Translations under genes and position numbers: made by a program | Notes under the pieces: model-generated | What the model was told of the DNA's origin: nothing | Database searches by the model: none | Seen by the model: the letters and a program-made list of their open reading frames with translations, nothing else | Origin: Halorubrum trapanicum | GTDB lineage: Archaea > Halobacteriota > Halobacteria > Halobacteriales > Haloferacaceae | Direction: 5' to 3' | DNA length: 64,000 nucleotides | NCBI RefSeq assembly: GCF_017873555.1 | Contig: NZ_JAGGKE010000007.1 | Location: forward strand, 1-64,000 | In this document: positions 24,696 through 33,332 of the stretch, one piece after another | How positions within the stretch are numbered: the stretch's first letter is position 1 | How the letters are laid out: every line of letters starts with the position of its first letter

Positions 24696-25796
24696 GTGAA
24701 CGCCTTCGAGGAGATCTCTCCGGACGCGCTCCGCGACGGACGGGCCGACGCGCTCGACGACGCGGTCGCGACGGCGCTGGCCGCCCACCCGCTCGACGGG
24801 GTCGAGACCGAGTACCCGCACTATCAGGGAGTCGTGGAGGGACCGGAGGCGCCGCCGCGTCCCGCCGAGGACCACCCCGTCTTCTACGGCTGTTTCGACT
24901 GGCACTCCGCGGTCCACAGCCACTGGGGGCTCGTGCGCGCGCTGCGCCTCGCCACGGACCACCCGGACGAGTCCGAAATTGCGGCGAGCATCGACGGGCG
25001 GCTGACCCCCGAGAACGTCGCTCGCGAGGTCGACTACCTCGACGAGAACCCCGGTTTCGAGGAGCCGTACGGCTGGTCGTGGCTGCTGCGCCTCGCCGCC
25101 GAGCTTCACCTCTGGGACGACCCGCGCGCCGACGCGTGGCGCGAGACGCTCCGCCCGCTCGAAGCGCGGGTCCGACGCGGGACCCGCGAGTCGTTCCTCG
25201 ACGTCGACCGCCCGCAGCGCGTCGGCACCCACGGCAACACCGCGTTCGCGCTCGCCGGCGTCCTCGACTACGCGCGGGTCGTCGGCGACGCCGACCTCGA
25301 AGCGGAGACCGAGGCGACGGCGCGCCGCCGCTACGCGGACGACACCGCCGCGGTCGTCGGCGCGGAGCCGGTCGGCTGGGACTTCCTCTCGCCCGCGCTG
25401 ACCGAGGCCGACCTCGTGCGACGCGTCCTCGGCCCCGACGCGTTCGCGGCGTGGCTCGACGAGTTCCTCCCGGACCTGGCCGCCCCGCCGCACGACGCGC
25501 TGTGCTCGCCCGTCGACGTCGAGCCGGACGAGGGCGACGGCGCCGCGATGCACCTGATCGGACTCAACGTCTCCCGCGCGTGGTGTCTCGCGGGGCTGGC
25601 CGACGCGCTGGCCGACCGAGAGGGACCGGCGGCGGCCCGGCTTCGGGAGCCGCTGGAGACCGCGGCGCGCCGCCACGCCGAGGCAGGGGCCGCGGACGTG
25701 CTCACCGACGACTACGCGGGGTCGCACTGGCTCTCCTCGTTCGCGCTGTACCTGCTGACGCGGAACGAGGGCGGGATCGCGCCGGGCGCCGCTTAG
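24696..25796 (+). CDS. DUF2891 domain protein
   Basis: 366 residues from a GTG start. Family features include YPHYQGVVEG, HPVFYGCFDWHSAVHSHWGLVRALRL, PYGWSWLLRLAAELHLWDDP and NTAFALAGVLDYARVV, with repeated His/Asp/Trp and an all-helical, alpha/alpha-barrel look. The family has no established activity; the His-rich barrel suggests carbohydrate or metal-dependent chemistry, which is speculation. Its stop overlaps the uppS stop by four bases in convergent orientation. Confidence 0.85.
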   Translation: MNAFEEISPDALRDGRADALDDAVATALAAHPLDGVETEYPHYQGVVEGPEAPPRPAEDHPVFYGCFDWHSAVHSHWGLVRALRLATDHPDESEIAASIDGRLTPENVAREVDYLDENPGFEEPYGWSWLLRLAAELHLWDDPRADAWRETLRPLEARVRRGTRESFLDVDRPQRVGTHGNTAFALAGVLDYARVVGDADLEAETEATARRRYADDTAAVVGAEPVGWDFLSPALTEADLVRRVLGPDAFAAWLDEFLPDLAAPPHDALCSPVDVEPDEGDGAAMHLIGLNVSRAWCLAGLADALADREGPAAARLREPLETAARRHAEAGAADVLTDDYAGSHWLSSFALYLLTRNEGGIAPGAA

Positions 25797-26788
25797 TCGG
25801 CTCCCGGCGAGTCCTGCGAGTCGCCGTCGATCGGACCGGCCGCGTCGGCGTCGACCGGGTTGGCCGCGTCGCCCTCGGCGAGGCCGAGCGCGTCGTCGGA
25901 GAGGTCGCTGCCGTCGAGCCGCGGGACGCGCTCCCGGAGCCGCGAGGCGGCGGCGCGGGCCTCGGCGAACTCGACCTCGGCGAGCGCGCGCACCAGCGCG
26001 GCGGCGCGCTCCGCCCGGGCGCGCTGCCACGACTCCTCCCGCGACTCGTAGGTGCGGATCGCGCGCAGGAAGTCGGCCTCGGAGAACTCCGGCCAGTACG
26101 GCGCACAGAAGTAGACGGCCGCCTCGTTCCCGTTGGCGTGCCACGGGAGGAAGTTCGAGGTCCGCTCGTCGCCGCCGGTGCGGACGATCAGGTCCACGTC
26201 GCGGATCGGCCGGTCGTACAGGCGGGACTCGACCGTCTCGACGTCGACGTCCCCCGGCGCTATCTCGCCGGCGTCCACGTCGCGGGCGATGGCGCGCGCG
26301 GCGTCGAGCAGTTCGGTCCGGCCGCCGTACGCCAGCGCGACGTTGAGCGTGAACCGGTCGTTGTCGGCGGTGCGCCGCTCCGCGTACTCGACCGCGTCGT
26401 GGACGCGCGGCGGGAGCCGAGGGACGTCGCCGATGGCCCGGACGCGCACGCCCTGATCGTGGACGCGGTCGGCGTCGGCGAACTCCCGGAGCTTGTGCTC
26501 CAACAGGTCGAAGAGGGGCTTCAGCTCCTCGTCCGGGCGCTCGAAGTTCTCGGTGGAGAAGGCGTAGAGGGTGAGCTCCGAGACGCCCAGGTCGGCGCAC
26601 CAGTCGAGGACGCGCTCGGTGGTGTCGGCGCCGGCGCGGTGGCCCTCGGGGGCGTCGTCGCCGCGCTCGCGGGCGTACCGACGGTTCCCGTCCTGAATGA
26701 CGGCGACGTGGTCGGGGACGTCGTCGATCTCGCGGCGGAGGTGCCGCCGGTACGCGCGCCCGACGAGGTCGCGGAGTCGCTGCCACAT
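25793..26788 (-). CDS. uppS: Cis-prenyltransferase (undecaprenyl diphosphate synthase family)
   Basis: 331 residues. It adds isoprene units in cis to make the polyprenyl carrier used for archaeal glycan assembly. Motifs are VAVIQDGNRRYARER (catalytic Asp), GVSELTLYAFSTENFERP, LNVALAYGGRTEL and DLIVRTGGDERTSNFLPW. The last 60 residues are an acidic extension beyond the family's usual end. The ATG at 26788 places the DGNR motif where expected; the longer open frame upstream is shadow sequence. Confidence 0.93.
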   Translation of the reverse strand: MWQRLRDLVGRAYRRHLRREIDDVPDHVAVIQDGNRRYARERGDDAPEGHRAGADTTERVLDWCADLGVSELTLYAFSTENFERPDEELKPLFDLLEHKLREFADADRVHDQGVRVRAIGDVPRLPPRVHDAVEYAERRTADNDRFTLNVALAYGGRTELLDAARAIARDVDAGEIAPGDVDVETVESRLYDRPIRDVDLIVRTGGDERTSNFLPWHANGNEAAVYFCAPYWPEFSEADFLRAIRTYESREESWQRARAERAAALVRALAEVEFAEARAAASRLRERVPRLDGSDLSDDALGLAEGDAANPVDADAAGPIDGDSQDSPGAD

Positions 26789-26818
26789 GGCCGGAGACCA
26801 CGCCCCCGAGCGGTATAC

Positions 26819-26824
26819 CTTTAT
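26819..26824 (+). promoter_or_regulatory. TATA box of the LWR-salt gene
   Basis: TTTATG lies 26 nt before the ATG at 26850. The ATG inside this box at 26824 is therefore unlikely to be the start. Confidence 0.55.
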
Positions 26825-26849
26825 GGATCGATCGCTCGACCCCCGAGGC

Positions 26850-27233
26850 ATGGAGGCCGCATACGTGTTCCGCGTCGCCCTCCGCCTCGATCCGCCGGCC
26901 GCCGCCGTCGACCCCGACCGGTTCGAGACGACGATGGAGATTCCCGCGAGCGAACCCGGAACCGACGGGTGGCTCTTCTTCCGCGACCGACTGTGGCGCG
27001 GCGAGGTCGGCGACGAGCCGGCCTTCCGGCGACTGGCGGAAGCGCGGTTGGGCGTCGCGAACGCCGCGAGCGTCGAGGTCGTCGCCGCCGACTTCCGCGA
27101 ACTCCGCACCGACGAGGCGTACCTCGACGCGCTGAAGGCCGCGATCGCCGCGGATCTCGGCCGGTTCAACGCCGACTCCGTCGACGAGGTCCTCCGCAAG
27201 TACCTCGGGTCGTCGGTCCACGTCCGGGGCTGA
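26850..27233 (+). CDS. LWR-salt protein
   Basis: 127 residues. The motif DRLWRGEVGDE gives the family its name; the rest (VFRVALRLDPP, ANAASVEVVAADFRELRTDEAYLDALKAAIAADLGRFNA) matches the short haloarchaea-specific protein. Function is unknown. It is divergent from uppS. An in-frame ATG at 26824 would add 26 bases inside the TATA box, so 26850 is used. A block of 15-bp tandem repeats follows the gene. Confidence 0.8.
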   Translation: MEAAYVFRVALRLDPPAAAVDPDRFETTMEIPASEPGTDGWLFFRDRLWRGEVGDEPAFRRLAEARLGVANAASVEVVAADFRELRTDEAYLDALKAAIAADLGRFNADSVDEVLRKYLGSSVHVRG

Positions 27234-27244
27234 GCGAGAGGCTT

Positions 27245-27298
27245 CGGAGCGGAAGACCTCGGAGCGGAAGACCTCGGAGCGGAAGACCTCGGAGCGGG
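27245..27298. repeat. 15-bp tandem repeats, about 3.6 copies
   Basis: The unit CGGAGCGGAAGACCT occurs perfectly at 27245, 27260 and 27275, with a partial fourth at 27290. It lies between the LWR-salt gene and the HAD gene. Slippage expansion is the simplest explanation. Confidence 0.85.
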
Positions 27299-27357
27299 AC
27301 GACCGCCTCGCTCGAACCCGCAACGCACTTGCCGGTCCCCGGCGTACGAGTCGATCC

Positions 27358-28074
27358 ATGGCCGTCGCCGACTACGATTTCCACCTGTTCGACCTCGACG
27401 GCACCCTCGTCGACGCCGAGTGGGAGTACACCCGAGCGGTGTTCGACCGCGTCGGCGACCGGCTGGGCCGCGAGTTCTCGGACCGAGAGGCGTACGTCCT
27501 CTGGCACGGACTCGGCGGCGCGCGCGGCGAGACCCTCCGCGAGATCGGCGTCGACCCCGACGCGTTCTGGCCGGCGTTCCACGCCGTGGAGGACCCGGTC
27601 GCCCGCGCGGAGGCGACGTACCTCCACGACGACGCCGCGCGCCTGCTCAACCGCGTGAGCGAGGTCGGCGGACCGACCGGACTCGTCACCCACTGTCAGG
27701 AGTTCCTCGCGGAGCCGGTTCTCGACCACGTCGACCTCGGCGGTCGATTCGACGCGGTCGTCTGCTGTACCGACGAGACGGGATGGAAGCCCGACCCCGA
27801 TCCGATCGAGACCGCGATGGGCGAACTCGGCGTCGATCCGGGCCGACACCGGGGCTACTACGTCGGCGACGGCGAGAGCGACGTGGCGGCCGCCTGGAAC
27901 GCCGGACTCGACGCGGTCCACGTCGAGCGCGTCGGCCACGACGACCGCGGCCGGTGCGTCCTCGGCGACCGGCGCGTCGAGCGCCTCGACGAACTGGTTG
28001 GCGGCGACGGGGACGACGCCGACCGCCGCGGCGGCGTACGCGTCGATTCCGGCGGCGCGGTCGACGCGTCGTGA
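27358..28074 (+). CDS. HAD-superfamily phosphatase
   Basis: 238 residues. HAD motif I is FHLFDLDGTLVD (nucleophile and acid Asp), motif II is LVTHC, motif III is the Lys of GWKPDPDP and motif IV is YVGDGESDVAAAWNAG. A helical cap lies between motifs I and II. This pattern resembles phosphoglycolate phosphatase-like enzymes; the substrate is not predictable. The last 30 residues are low-complexity Gly/Asp/Arg. Confidence 0.85.
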   Translation: MAVADYDFHLFDLDGTLVDAEWEYTRAVFDRVGDRLGREFSDREAYVLWHGLGGARGETLREIGVDPDAFWPAFHAVEDPVARAEATYLHDDAARLLNRVSEVGGPTGLVTHCQEFLAEPVLDHVDLGGRFDAVVCCTDETGWKPDPDPIETAMGELGVDPGRHRGYYVGDGESDVAAAWNAGLDAVHVERVGHDDRGRCVLGDRRVERLDELVGGDGDDADRRGGVRVDSGGAVDAS

Positions 28075-28078
28075 GCGA

Positions 28079-28084
28079 TTTATC
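28079..28084 (+). promoter_or_regulatory. TATA box of the PadR-like gene
   Basis: TTTATC lies 25 nt before the ATG at 28109, supporting a leaderless start there rather than further upstream. Confidence 0.55.
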
Positions 28085-28108
28085 CCTTCCCGGAGCGACT
28101 CGCGATCC

Positions 28109-28465
28109 ATGACGAAGTGGTTCCACAGCGGCCGGCGCCGCGACCTCTGCGCGCTGCTGTACGAGCACGGCGAGCTGCGCGCGCAGTCGGCGAAGAGCCG
28201 GCTCGAATCGCACTACGACGAGCGGATCGACCCCGGCTCTTTCTACGGCACCCTCTCCGCGCTCGTCGAGTCCGGCCACCTCCACCGCCGGACCGAGGGG
28301 ATCGCCGACGTGTACGCGCTCACCGAGGCGGGCGAGACCGCACTGCTCGACCACTACGCGTGGCTCGGCGACCGGATCGAGGGGGACGACGCCGGGAGAG
28401 GCGATGCGGGAGGCGACGGGTCCGAGCGAGGACCCGAGCGCGGCGACCCGGACCTCAAGGATTAA
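28109..28465 (+). CDS. PadR-like winged-helix regulator
   Basis: 118 residues. The helical start (WFHSGRRRDLCALLYEHGELRAQSAKSRLESHY), the segment DPGSFYGTLSALVESGHLHRR and the wing VYALTEAGETALLDHY are typical of small PadR or PhiH-like regulators. The C-terminal 25 residues are acidic and disordered. No ligand domain is present. Its stop overlaps the left arm of the inverted repeat before the nikR-like gene, so the two may influence each other's expression. Confidence 0.75.
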   Translation: MTKWFHSGRRRDLCALLYEHGELRAQSAKSRLESHYDERIDPGSFYGTLSALVESGHLHRRTEGIADVYALTEAGETALLDHYAWLGDRIEGDDAGRGDAGGDGSERGPERGDPDLKD

Positions 28466-28488
28466 CAACTCCGTCGGCGTGAGTTAAT
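28461..28488. promoter_or_regulatory. Candidate NikR operator, ATTAAC-N16-GTTAAT
   Basis: ATTAAC (28461-28466) and GTTAAT (28483-28488) are inverted arms separated by 16 bp, ending two bases before the nikR-like ATG. The geometry (6-N16-6) equals that of the E. coli NikR operator, although the arm sequence differs. It would be a site for autorepression at the transcription start. Confidence 0.5.
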
Positions 28489-28490
28489 AC

Positions 28491-28973
28491 ATGACCGTCG
28501 TCAGCGTGTCCATGCCGGAGGAGTTACTCGAACGGATCGACCAGTTCTCCGACGAACACGGGTACACCGGGCGCAGCGAAGTGATTCGCGAGGCCTCCCG
28601 GAACCTCCTCGGCGAGTTCGAGGACGCCAAACTGGAGGACCGGGCGCTGATGGCCGTGGTGACGGTGCTTTTCAACTACGAGACGACGAGCGTCGAGGAG
28701 CGGATGATGCGGCTGCGACACGAACACGAGGGGATCGTCGCCTCGAACTTCCACAGCCACGTCGGCTCGCAGTACTGTATGGAGCTGTTCGTGCTGGAGG
28801 GCGGCTTAGAGGAAATCTCGACATTCGTGGGGAAGGTCCGCGCGACGAAGGACACGCTCACGGTGGATTACAGCGTCACGCCCGTCGACGAGTTCGGCGC
28901 CGGCGCCCTCGGCGAGGCGCACGCGCACGGTTCCCCGGAGGACGACGAAACCGCGACTACCGACGAGGACTGA
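28491..28973 (+). CDS. nikR: Nickel-responsive regulator NikR
   Basis: 160 residues. An N-terminal ribbon-helix-helix ([38 protein letters not shown]) is followed by an ACT-like nickel-binding domain. All four known nickel ligands align: H77, H88, H90 and C96, within RHEHEG and HSHVGSQYC. NikR tetramers bind Ni(II) and repress nickel uptake genes; no such transporter is adjacent. The C-terminal 30 residues, with a second His pair (AHAHGS), are an acidic extension. A matching inverted repeat overlaps the promoter. Confidence 0.9.
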   Translation: MTVVSVSMPEELLERIDQFSDEHGYTGRSEVIREASRNLLGEFEDAKLEDRALMAVVTVLFNYETTSVEERMMRLRHEHEGIVASNFHSHVGSQYCMELFVLEGGLEEISTFVGKVRATKDTLTVDYSVTPVDEFGAGALGEAHAHGSPEDDETATTDED

Positions 28974-29004
28974 GCGGACCGACGGAGTCGCCGCTTCGCC
29001 GCCC

Positions 29005-31245
29005 TCAGACGGTCTCGGGCCGGACCGATTCGAGCGCCGCGTCGAAGTCCGCGCCGGTGATCCCGACCTCGTCGGCGTGGTCGTTGGCGGCCTCCCCGTG
29101 TTCGTCGGCGACGCGCTCGATGGCGCGCATCGCGGCCGCCCGCGACAGGGCCGCGATCTCGGCGCCGGAGTACCCCTCCGTCTCGTCGGCGATCCGTTCC
29201 AGGTCGACCTCGTCGACCAGGGGCTTCTCGCGCGTGTGGACCTCGAGGACCTTGCGACGCGCCTCGCGGTCCGGCTCCGGCACCTCGACGTGGGTCTCCA
29301 GGCGACCCGGGCGGAGCAGCGCCGGGTCGAGCGCGTCCCGCCGGTTGGTCGCCGCGAGGACGACGAGGTTCGGGTTGTCGCTGGCGCGGTCGAGTTCGGT
29401 CAGGAGCTGCGAGACCACCCGCTCGCCGACGCCGGAGCCGTCGCCGCCGGCCGCGTCGCGGTCGGTCGCGACCGCGTCGATCTCGTCGAAGAAGATGATA
29501 GCGGGCGCCGCCTGTCGGGCGCGGTCGAACAGCTCGCGGACCGCCTTCTCCGACTCGCCGACGTACCGGTCAAGGAGTTCGGGGCCGGCGACTTGGATGT
29601 AGTTCACGCCGCTCTCGCCGGCGATGGCGCGCGCGAGCAGCGTCTTCCCGGTCCCGGGCGGGCCGTGGAGGAGGACGCCGGTCGGGGGGTCGGCGCCCGC
29701 CGCGTCGAACAGGGGGCCGTACGATAACGGCCACGTCACGGCGCGTTCCAGCTCCGCTTTCGCGTCGTCGAGACCGCCGACGTCGGCGAAGTCGGTCGTC
29801 GGCTGCTCGGCGACGTACTCGCGCATCGCGCTCGGCTCGACGTTCGCGTGGGCGGCCTCGAAGTCCCCTTTCGTGACCGTCACGTCGTCGAGGGCGGCCG
29901 CGTCGTCCTGCCGGGCGCGGCGCAGCGCCGTCATCGCCGCCTCCTGTGCCAGCCCCTCGATGTCGGCGCCGACGAACCCGTGGGTGCGGCTCGCGATCCG
30001 GTCGAGGTCCACGTCGTCGGCCAGCGGCATCCGGCGCGTATGGACGTCGAGGATCTGGCGGCGGCCGGCCTCGCCGGGGACGCCGATCTCGATCTCGCGG
30101 TCGAAGCGCCCGCCCCGCCGGAGCGCCGGATCGATGGTGTCGACGCGGTTCGTCGCGCCGATGACGATCACATCGCCGCGGGCGTCCAGCCCGTCCATCA
30201 GCGAGAGCAGCTGGCCGACGACGCGGTTCTCCACGTCGCCGCCGTCGTCGCGCTTGCCCGCGATCGAGTCGATCTCGTCGAAGAAGACGATCGCCGGGGC
30301 GTCGTCGCTCGCGCGCTCGAACACCTCGCGGAGCCGCTCTTCCGACTCCCCTTTGTACTTCGACATGATCTCCGGGCCGTCGACGGTGATGAACGTCGCG
30401 TCGACCTCGTTGGCGACGGCGCGGGCGATGAGCGTCTTCCCGGTCCCCGGCGGCCCGTGGAGCAGGACGCCCTTCGGCGGGTCGACGCCGAGCCGGGTGA
30501 ACACCTCCGGCTCGGAGAGGGGGAGTTCGATCGTCTCGCGGACCAGCTCCAGCTCCTCGTCGAGACCGCCGATGTCCTCGTAGGTCGCGCCAGCGGTGTG
30601 CTCCGCGGGCGGCGATCCGCCGGCCTTCGGTTCGGCGTCGTCTCCCGGCGGAGCCGTCCCGGAGCCGGTCGGCCCCCCGGCGCGGTCGTCCGTGCTCCGG
30701 GTCGGTACGTCGGCCCGGTCGCCCGCGGACTCGGCATCGTCCTCGTACTCGACCGACACGTCGGTCGAGGCGGTGATTCGGACGGTCCCCGAGGGGGCCG
30801 TCCGGGCGACGACGAACCGGAGGCCGCCGAGCCGCTCGACGTGGACGGCCTCGCCCTCGGTGACGGGGCGGTCGCGCAGCTCGCGCGAGAGCGCGCGCTC
30901 GACCACTTCGCGGCTCACGTCGACCTCGGCGAGGCGGCCGGGCGCGGCCAGCGTCACGCGGTCGGCGTCGGAGACGTCGACGGGGGCGATCGTCACGGTG
31001 TCGCCGACCTTCACGCCGGCGTTCGCGCGGGTGTCGGCGTCGATGAGGACGGAGCCCTCGGCGGCGTCTGGGCCGCCCGGCCACACCTTCGCGACGGCGG
31101 TGCGCTCGCCGCGCACCTCGACCGTGTCGCCGCTGAGGAGGGCGAGCCGCTTGCGAGCCGACTCGGGGAGCCTAGCAATGCCCCGGCCCGCGTCCCGCTT
31201 CTCGGCGGCACGCACCGTGAGCCGGAGCCCTGCGGTGTCGTTCAT
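29005..31245 (-). CDS. CDC48/VCP-family AAA+ ATPase
   Basis: 746 residues. The N-terminal double-psi barrel domain (LRLTVRAAEKRDAGRGIARLP) is followed by a linker rich in acidic and Gly residues and two AAA+ modules. Each has a Walker A GPPGTGKT, Walker B FFDEID, and arginine-finger region. CDC48 hexamers unfold proteins for degradation, probably cooperating with PAN and the proteasome. The linker (about 195-250) is longer and more acidic than usual. The ATG at 31245 starts the conserved N-domain; the frame above it has no family match. Confidence 0.94.
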   Translation of the reverse strand: MNDTAGLRLTVRAAEKRDAGRGIARLPESARKRLALLSGDTVEVRGERTAVAKVWPGGPDAAEGSVLIDADTRANAGVKVGDTVTIAPVDVSDADRVTLAAPGRLAEVDVSREVVERALSRELRDRPVTEGEAVHVERLGGLRFVVARTAPSGTVRITASTDVSVEYEDDAESAGDRADVPTRSTDDRAGGPTGSGTAPPGDDAEPKAGGSPPAEHTAGATYEDIGGLDEELELVRETIELPLSEPEVFTRLGVDPPKGVLLHGPPGTGKTLIARAVANEVDATFITVDGPEIMSKYKGESEERLREVFERASDDAPAIVFFDEIDSIAGKRDDGGDVENRVVGQLLSLMDGLDARGDVIVIGATNRVDTIDPALRRGGRFDREIEIGVPGEAGRRQILDVHTRRMPLADDVDLDRIASRTHGFVGADIEGLAQEAAMTALRRARQDDAAALDDVTVTKGDFEAAHANVEPSAMREYVAEQPTTDFADVGGLDDAKAELERAVTWPLSYGPLFDAAGADPPTGVLLHGPPGTGKTLLARAIAGESGVNYIQVAGPELLDRYVGESEKAVRELFDRARQAAPAIIFFDEIDAVATDRDAAGGDGSGVGERVVSQLLTELDRASDNPNLVVLAATNRRDALDPALLRPGRLETHVEVPEPDREARRKVLEVHTREKPLVDEVDLERIADETEGYSGAEIAALSRAAAMRAIERVADEHGEAANDHADEVGITGADFDAALESVRPETV

Positions 31246-31363
31246 ACGCCACGTTCTCGCCGGCGGCTCTTTACGCTTGTCCGGCCGGACAGCGCCGGCG
31301 CCCCGTCGCGGCGTGTGAGACCGATTCACAGCTTTTATTTTCATTTGATTTCACTTCCGCTCA

Positions 31364-31909
31364 ATGACCGAGTCCGTACTGAACGTCGCTGCCTCCGTGT
31401 TCGTGTACGGGCTCGTCGTGGCTTTCCACGAGTTCGGTCACTACGGCGTCGGACGATGGGTCGCCGGGATTCCGGCTTCGAAGATCAAGGTCGTCCTTCT
31501 CGACTTCCCGCAGCACGTGGCGTTGCGTGACGAGGAAGACTGGATCAGACCGCGGGAACAGCCGCGATACGGCGAGATATACGCCGGGTACGACGCGGAG
31601 GCCGCGCGGACGAAGCACGTCGACCTGTACACCGCCGGAGGGCTGGTCGGACAGGCCGTCGGTGTCGCCGCGGCCGTTGGCATCTTGCTCGCCGTTGGGG
31701 GACGAGCGTGGGCCGAACTGTTCGTCGACCTGTCCGTGCTGCTGACGGCGTCGTACTTTCTCTTCGATCTCGGAGCGTCCTTCCGTTCCGCTCGAAACAG
31801 GCGGTACATCGGCGACTTCTCGGCGCTCTGGACGTACTCCCCGCTCGGGACCATCGCGGTCGTACTCTTCTTCGTAGTCGTACACGGCGGTCTCTCCCTC
31901 TTCTTGTGA
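31364..31909 (+). CDS. Membrane protein with an HExxH motif, possible minimal M50-like protease
   Basis: 181 residues. The first membrane helix carries H22-E-F-G-H26 (VVAFHEFGHYGVGRWVAGI), as in site-2 proteases. Three more hydrophobic stretches follow (about 92-110, 116-132 and 158-180). The usual second motif, with Asp in LDG, is not clear; FLFDLGASF is the nearest candidate. Size is about half that of full M50 enzymes. It could be a divergent intramembrane protease or a degenerate relative. Base composition is slightly more AT-rich than the flanks. Confidence 0.5.
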   Translation: MTESVLNVAASVFVYGLVVAFHEFGHYGVGRWVAGIPASKIKVVLLDFPQHVALRDEEDWIRPREQPRYGEIYAGYDAEAARTKHVDLYTAGGLVGQAVGVAAAVGILLAVGGRAWAELFVDLSVLLTASYFLFDLGASFRSARNRRYIGDFSALWTYSPLGTIAVVLFFVVVHGGLSLFL

Positions 31910-32088
31910 GCGAACGCGACGGCTGAGACGGGTCGGTCTCCCCGGTCGCGGGCGTCGGTGGCGGCGTCTGTCAGGGGCGCCGGACGAGGGGACGCCCCGG
32001 GGTTTCGGACCCGAACCGCTCGGCTGACGACCGCACCCCACGACCACCGACCGCAACCGCCTTCCCTCGGCCGCCCGGCCTGACGCGT

Positions 32089-33276
32089 ATGCAACCGACG
32101 GGACACCTGCGGGGCGACGCGGTCCGCGTCGGCGGGGACGCCCGCCAGCGCTTCTACGACGCCCGGGGGTACGGGCGCCCGCTCGACGGGAACGAGATCG
32201 CGCTCTCGCGGGTCGAGGCCGCCCACCTGCTGTTCCGCGGCGACCTCTCCGGGATCGAACTGGAGGACGGGTCGGATCCGGTCGGCTTCGAGCGCTTCTT
32301 CGTCGCGAGCGCCGCGGCGGCCGACCGCTTCGCGGTGCGCTTCCTCGTCTACTCCGACCTCCGCGACCGCGGCTTCTACCTCTCGCCCGCCCGCGAGCCG
32401 TGGCCGGGCGGGGGCGACGCACCGAGCGACGCGGTCGACTTCGTCGCCTACGAGCGCGGCGAGACGCCCGACACGGGGAACGTGAAGTACCCGATCCAGG
32501 TCGTCGGCGAGCGCGAGTCCGTCGCGGCCGCGGGACTCGCCGGGCGCACCCTCGCGGTCGTCGACGAGGAGTCCGACATCACCTACTTCGCGGCCGAGAG
32601 CGGCGGAATCGAGGGTGCGACCGACTACGAGCCGCCGGAGTCGCTCGCGGGCGTCCTCCTCGCCGACCGCGTCGTCGTCTGGGACGCCCCCGAAGACCTC
32701 TACGAGCGCGGCTTCTACGGGCAGCCGCTCACCGGACGAGCGGCCGACGTCGAGGGCGCGCTCCAGCTCTCTCTCGTCGAGGCCGCGTCGCTGGCCGCCG
32801 ACGGCCGGCTGTCGCTGTCGGCGTCCGTCGGGACCGCCGGAGGGGACGACGACGGAGAAGCGAGCGACCCCGCCGACCCGACCGACGCGGACTCCGGCGA
32901 CGCCGCCGCCCGGATCGTCGCCCGCGGCCGCGACGTGGAGGGCGAGCGGTTCGACCGCCGGCTCGCGGTTTACAAGCGCCTCCGCGCGGCCGACGCGGTG
33001 CCGAAGACCGGCTTCAAGTTCGGCGCCGACTTCCGGACGTACCTCGACGTGGAGACGGTCGATGACCTGCCGCACTCCGAGCATCTCGTGCGCGTGGTGG
33101 GACCGGCCCACGAGTTCTCGCCGCGCGAACTCTCGCTCGACGTGCGGCTCGCGGGCGGCGTCCGCAAGGAGATGGCCTTCGCGCTGACCGGGGTCGAGGA
33201 CGACCACCCGGGCGACGCCGACGCGCCCCTCGACGCCGACGTGGAGTGGCTCTCGGTCGACCGACTGACGCCCTGA
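32089..33276 (+). CDS. endA: tRNA-splicing endonuclease EndA (tandem-domain type)
   Basis: 395 residues, about twice a single unit, as in the homodimeric alpha2 form found in haloarchaea. It cuts tRNA introns at bulge-helix-bulge motifs. Two tandem units are visible; the catalytic one lies C-terminal: KTGFKFGADFRTYL (Tyr), LPHSEHLVRVV (His) and GGVRKEMAFAL (Lys). The N-terminal unit has the fold but lacks the triad. An acidic low-complexity insertion sits near residues 245-270. Works with RtcB and archease upstream in the window. Confidence 0.94.
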   Translation: MQPTGHLRGDAVRVGGDARQRFYDARGYGRPLDGNEIALSRVEAAHLLFRGDLSGIELEDGSDPVGFERFFVASAAAADRFAVRFLVYSDLRDRGFYLSPAREPWPGGGDAPSDAVDFVAYERGETPDTGNVKYPIQVVGERESVAAAGLAGRTLAVVDEESDITYFAAESGGIEGATDYEPPESLAGVLLADRVVVWDAPEDLYERGFYGQPLTGRAADVEGALQLSLVEAASLAADGRLSLSASVGTAGGDDDGEASDPADPTDADSGDAAARIVARGRDVEGERFDRRLAVYKRLRAADAVPKTGFKFGADFRTYLDVETVDDLPHSEHLVRVVGPAHEFSPRELSLDVRLAGGVRKEMAFALTGVEDDHPGDADAPLDADVEWLSVDRLTP

Positions 33277-33332
33277 GCTTCGCCGCAACGGCGAACAGAA
33301 GCCTTTTTTGACCGCTCGCCGTCGTCGCGTCC

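Noticed and set aside
15119..27298. Short tandem repeats (36 bp x2, 24 bp x3, 15 bp x3.6) as CRISPR remnants
   Set aside because: Units are directly adjacent with no spacers, differ in sequence between sites, and no cas gene is present.
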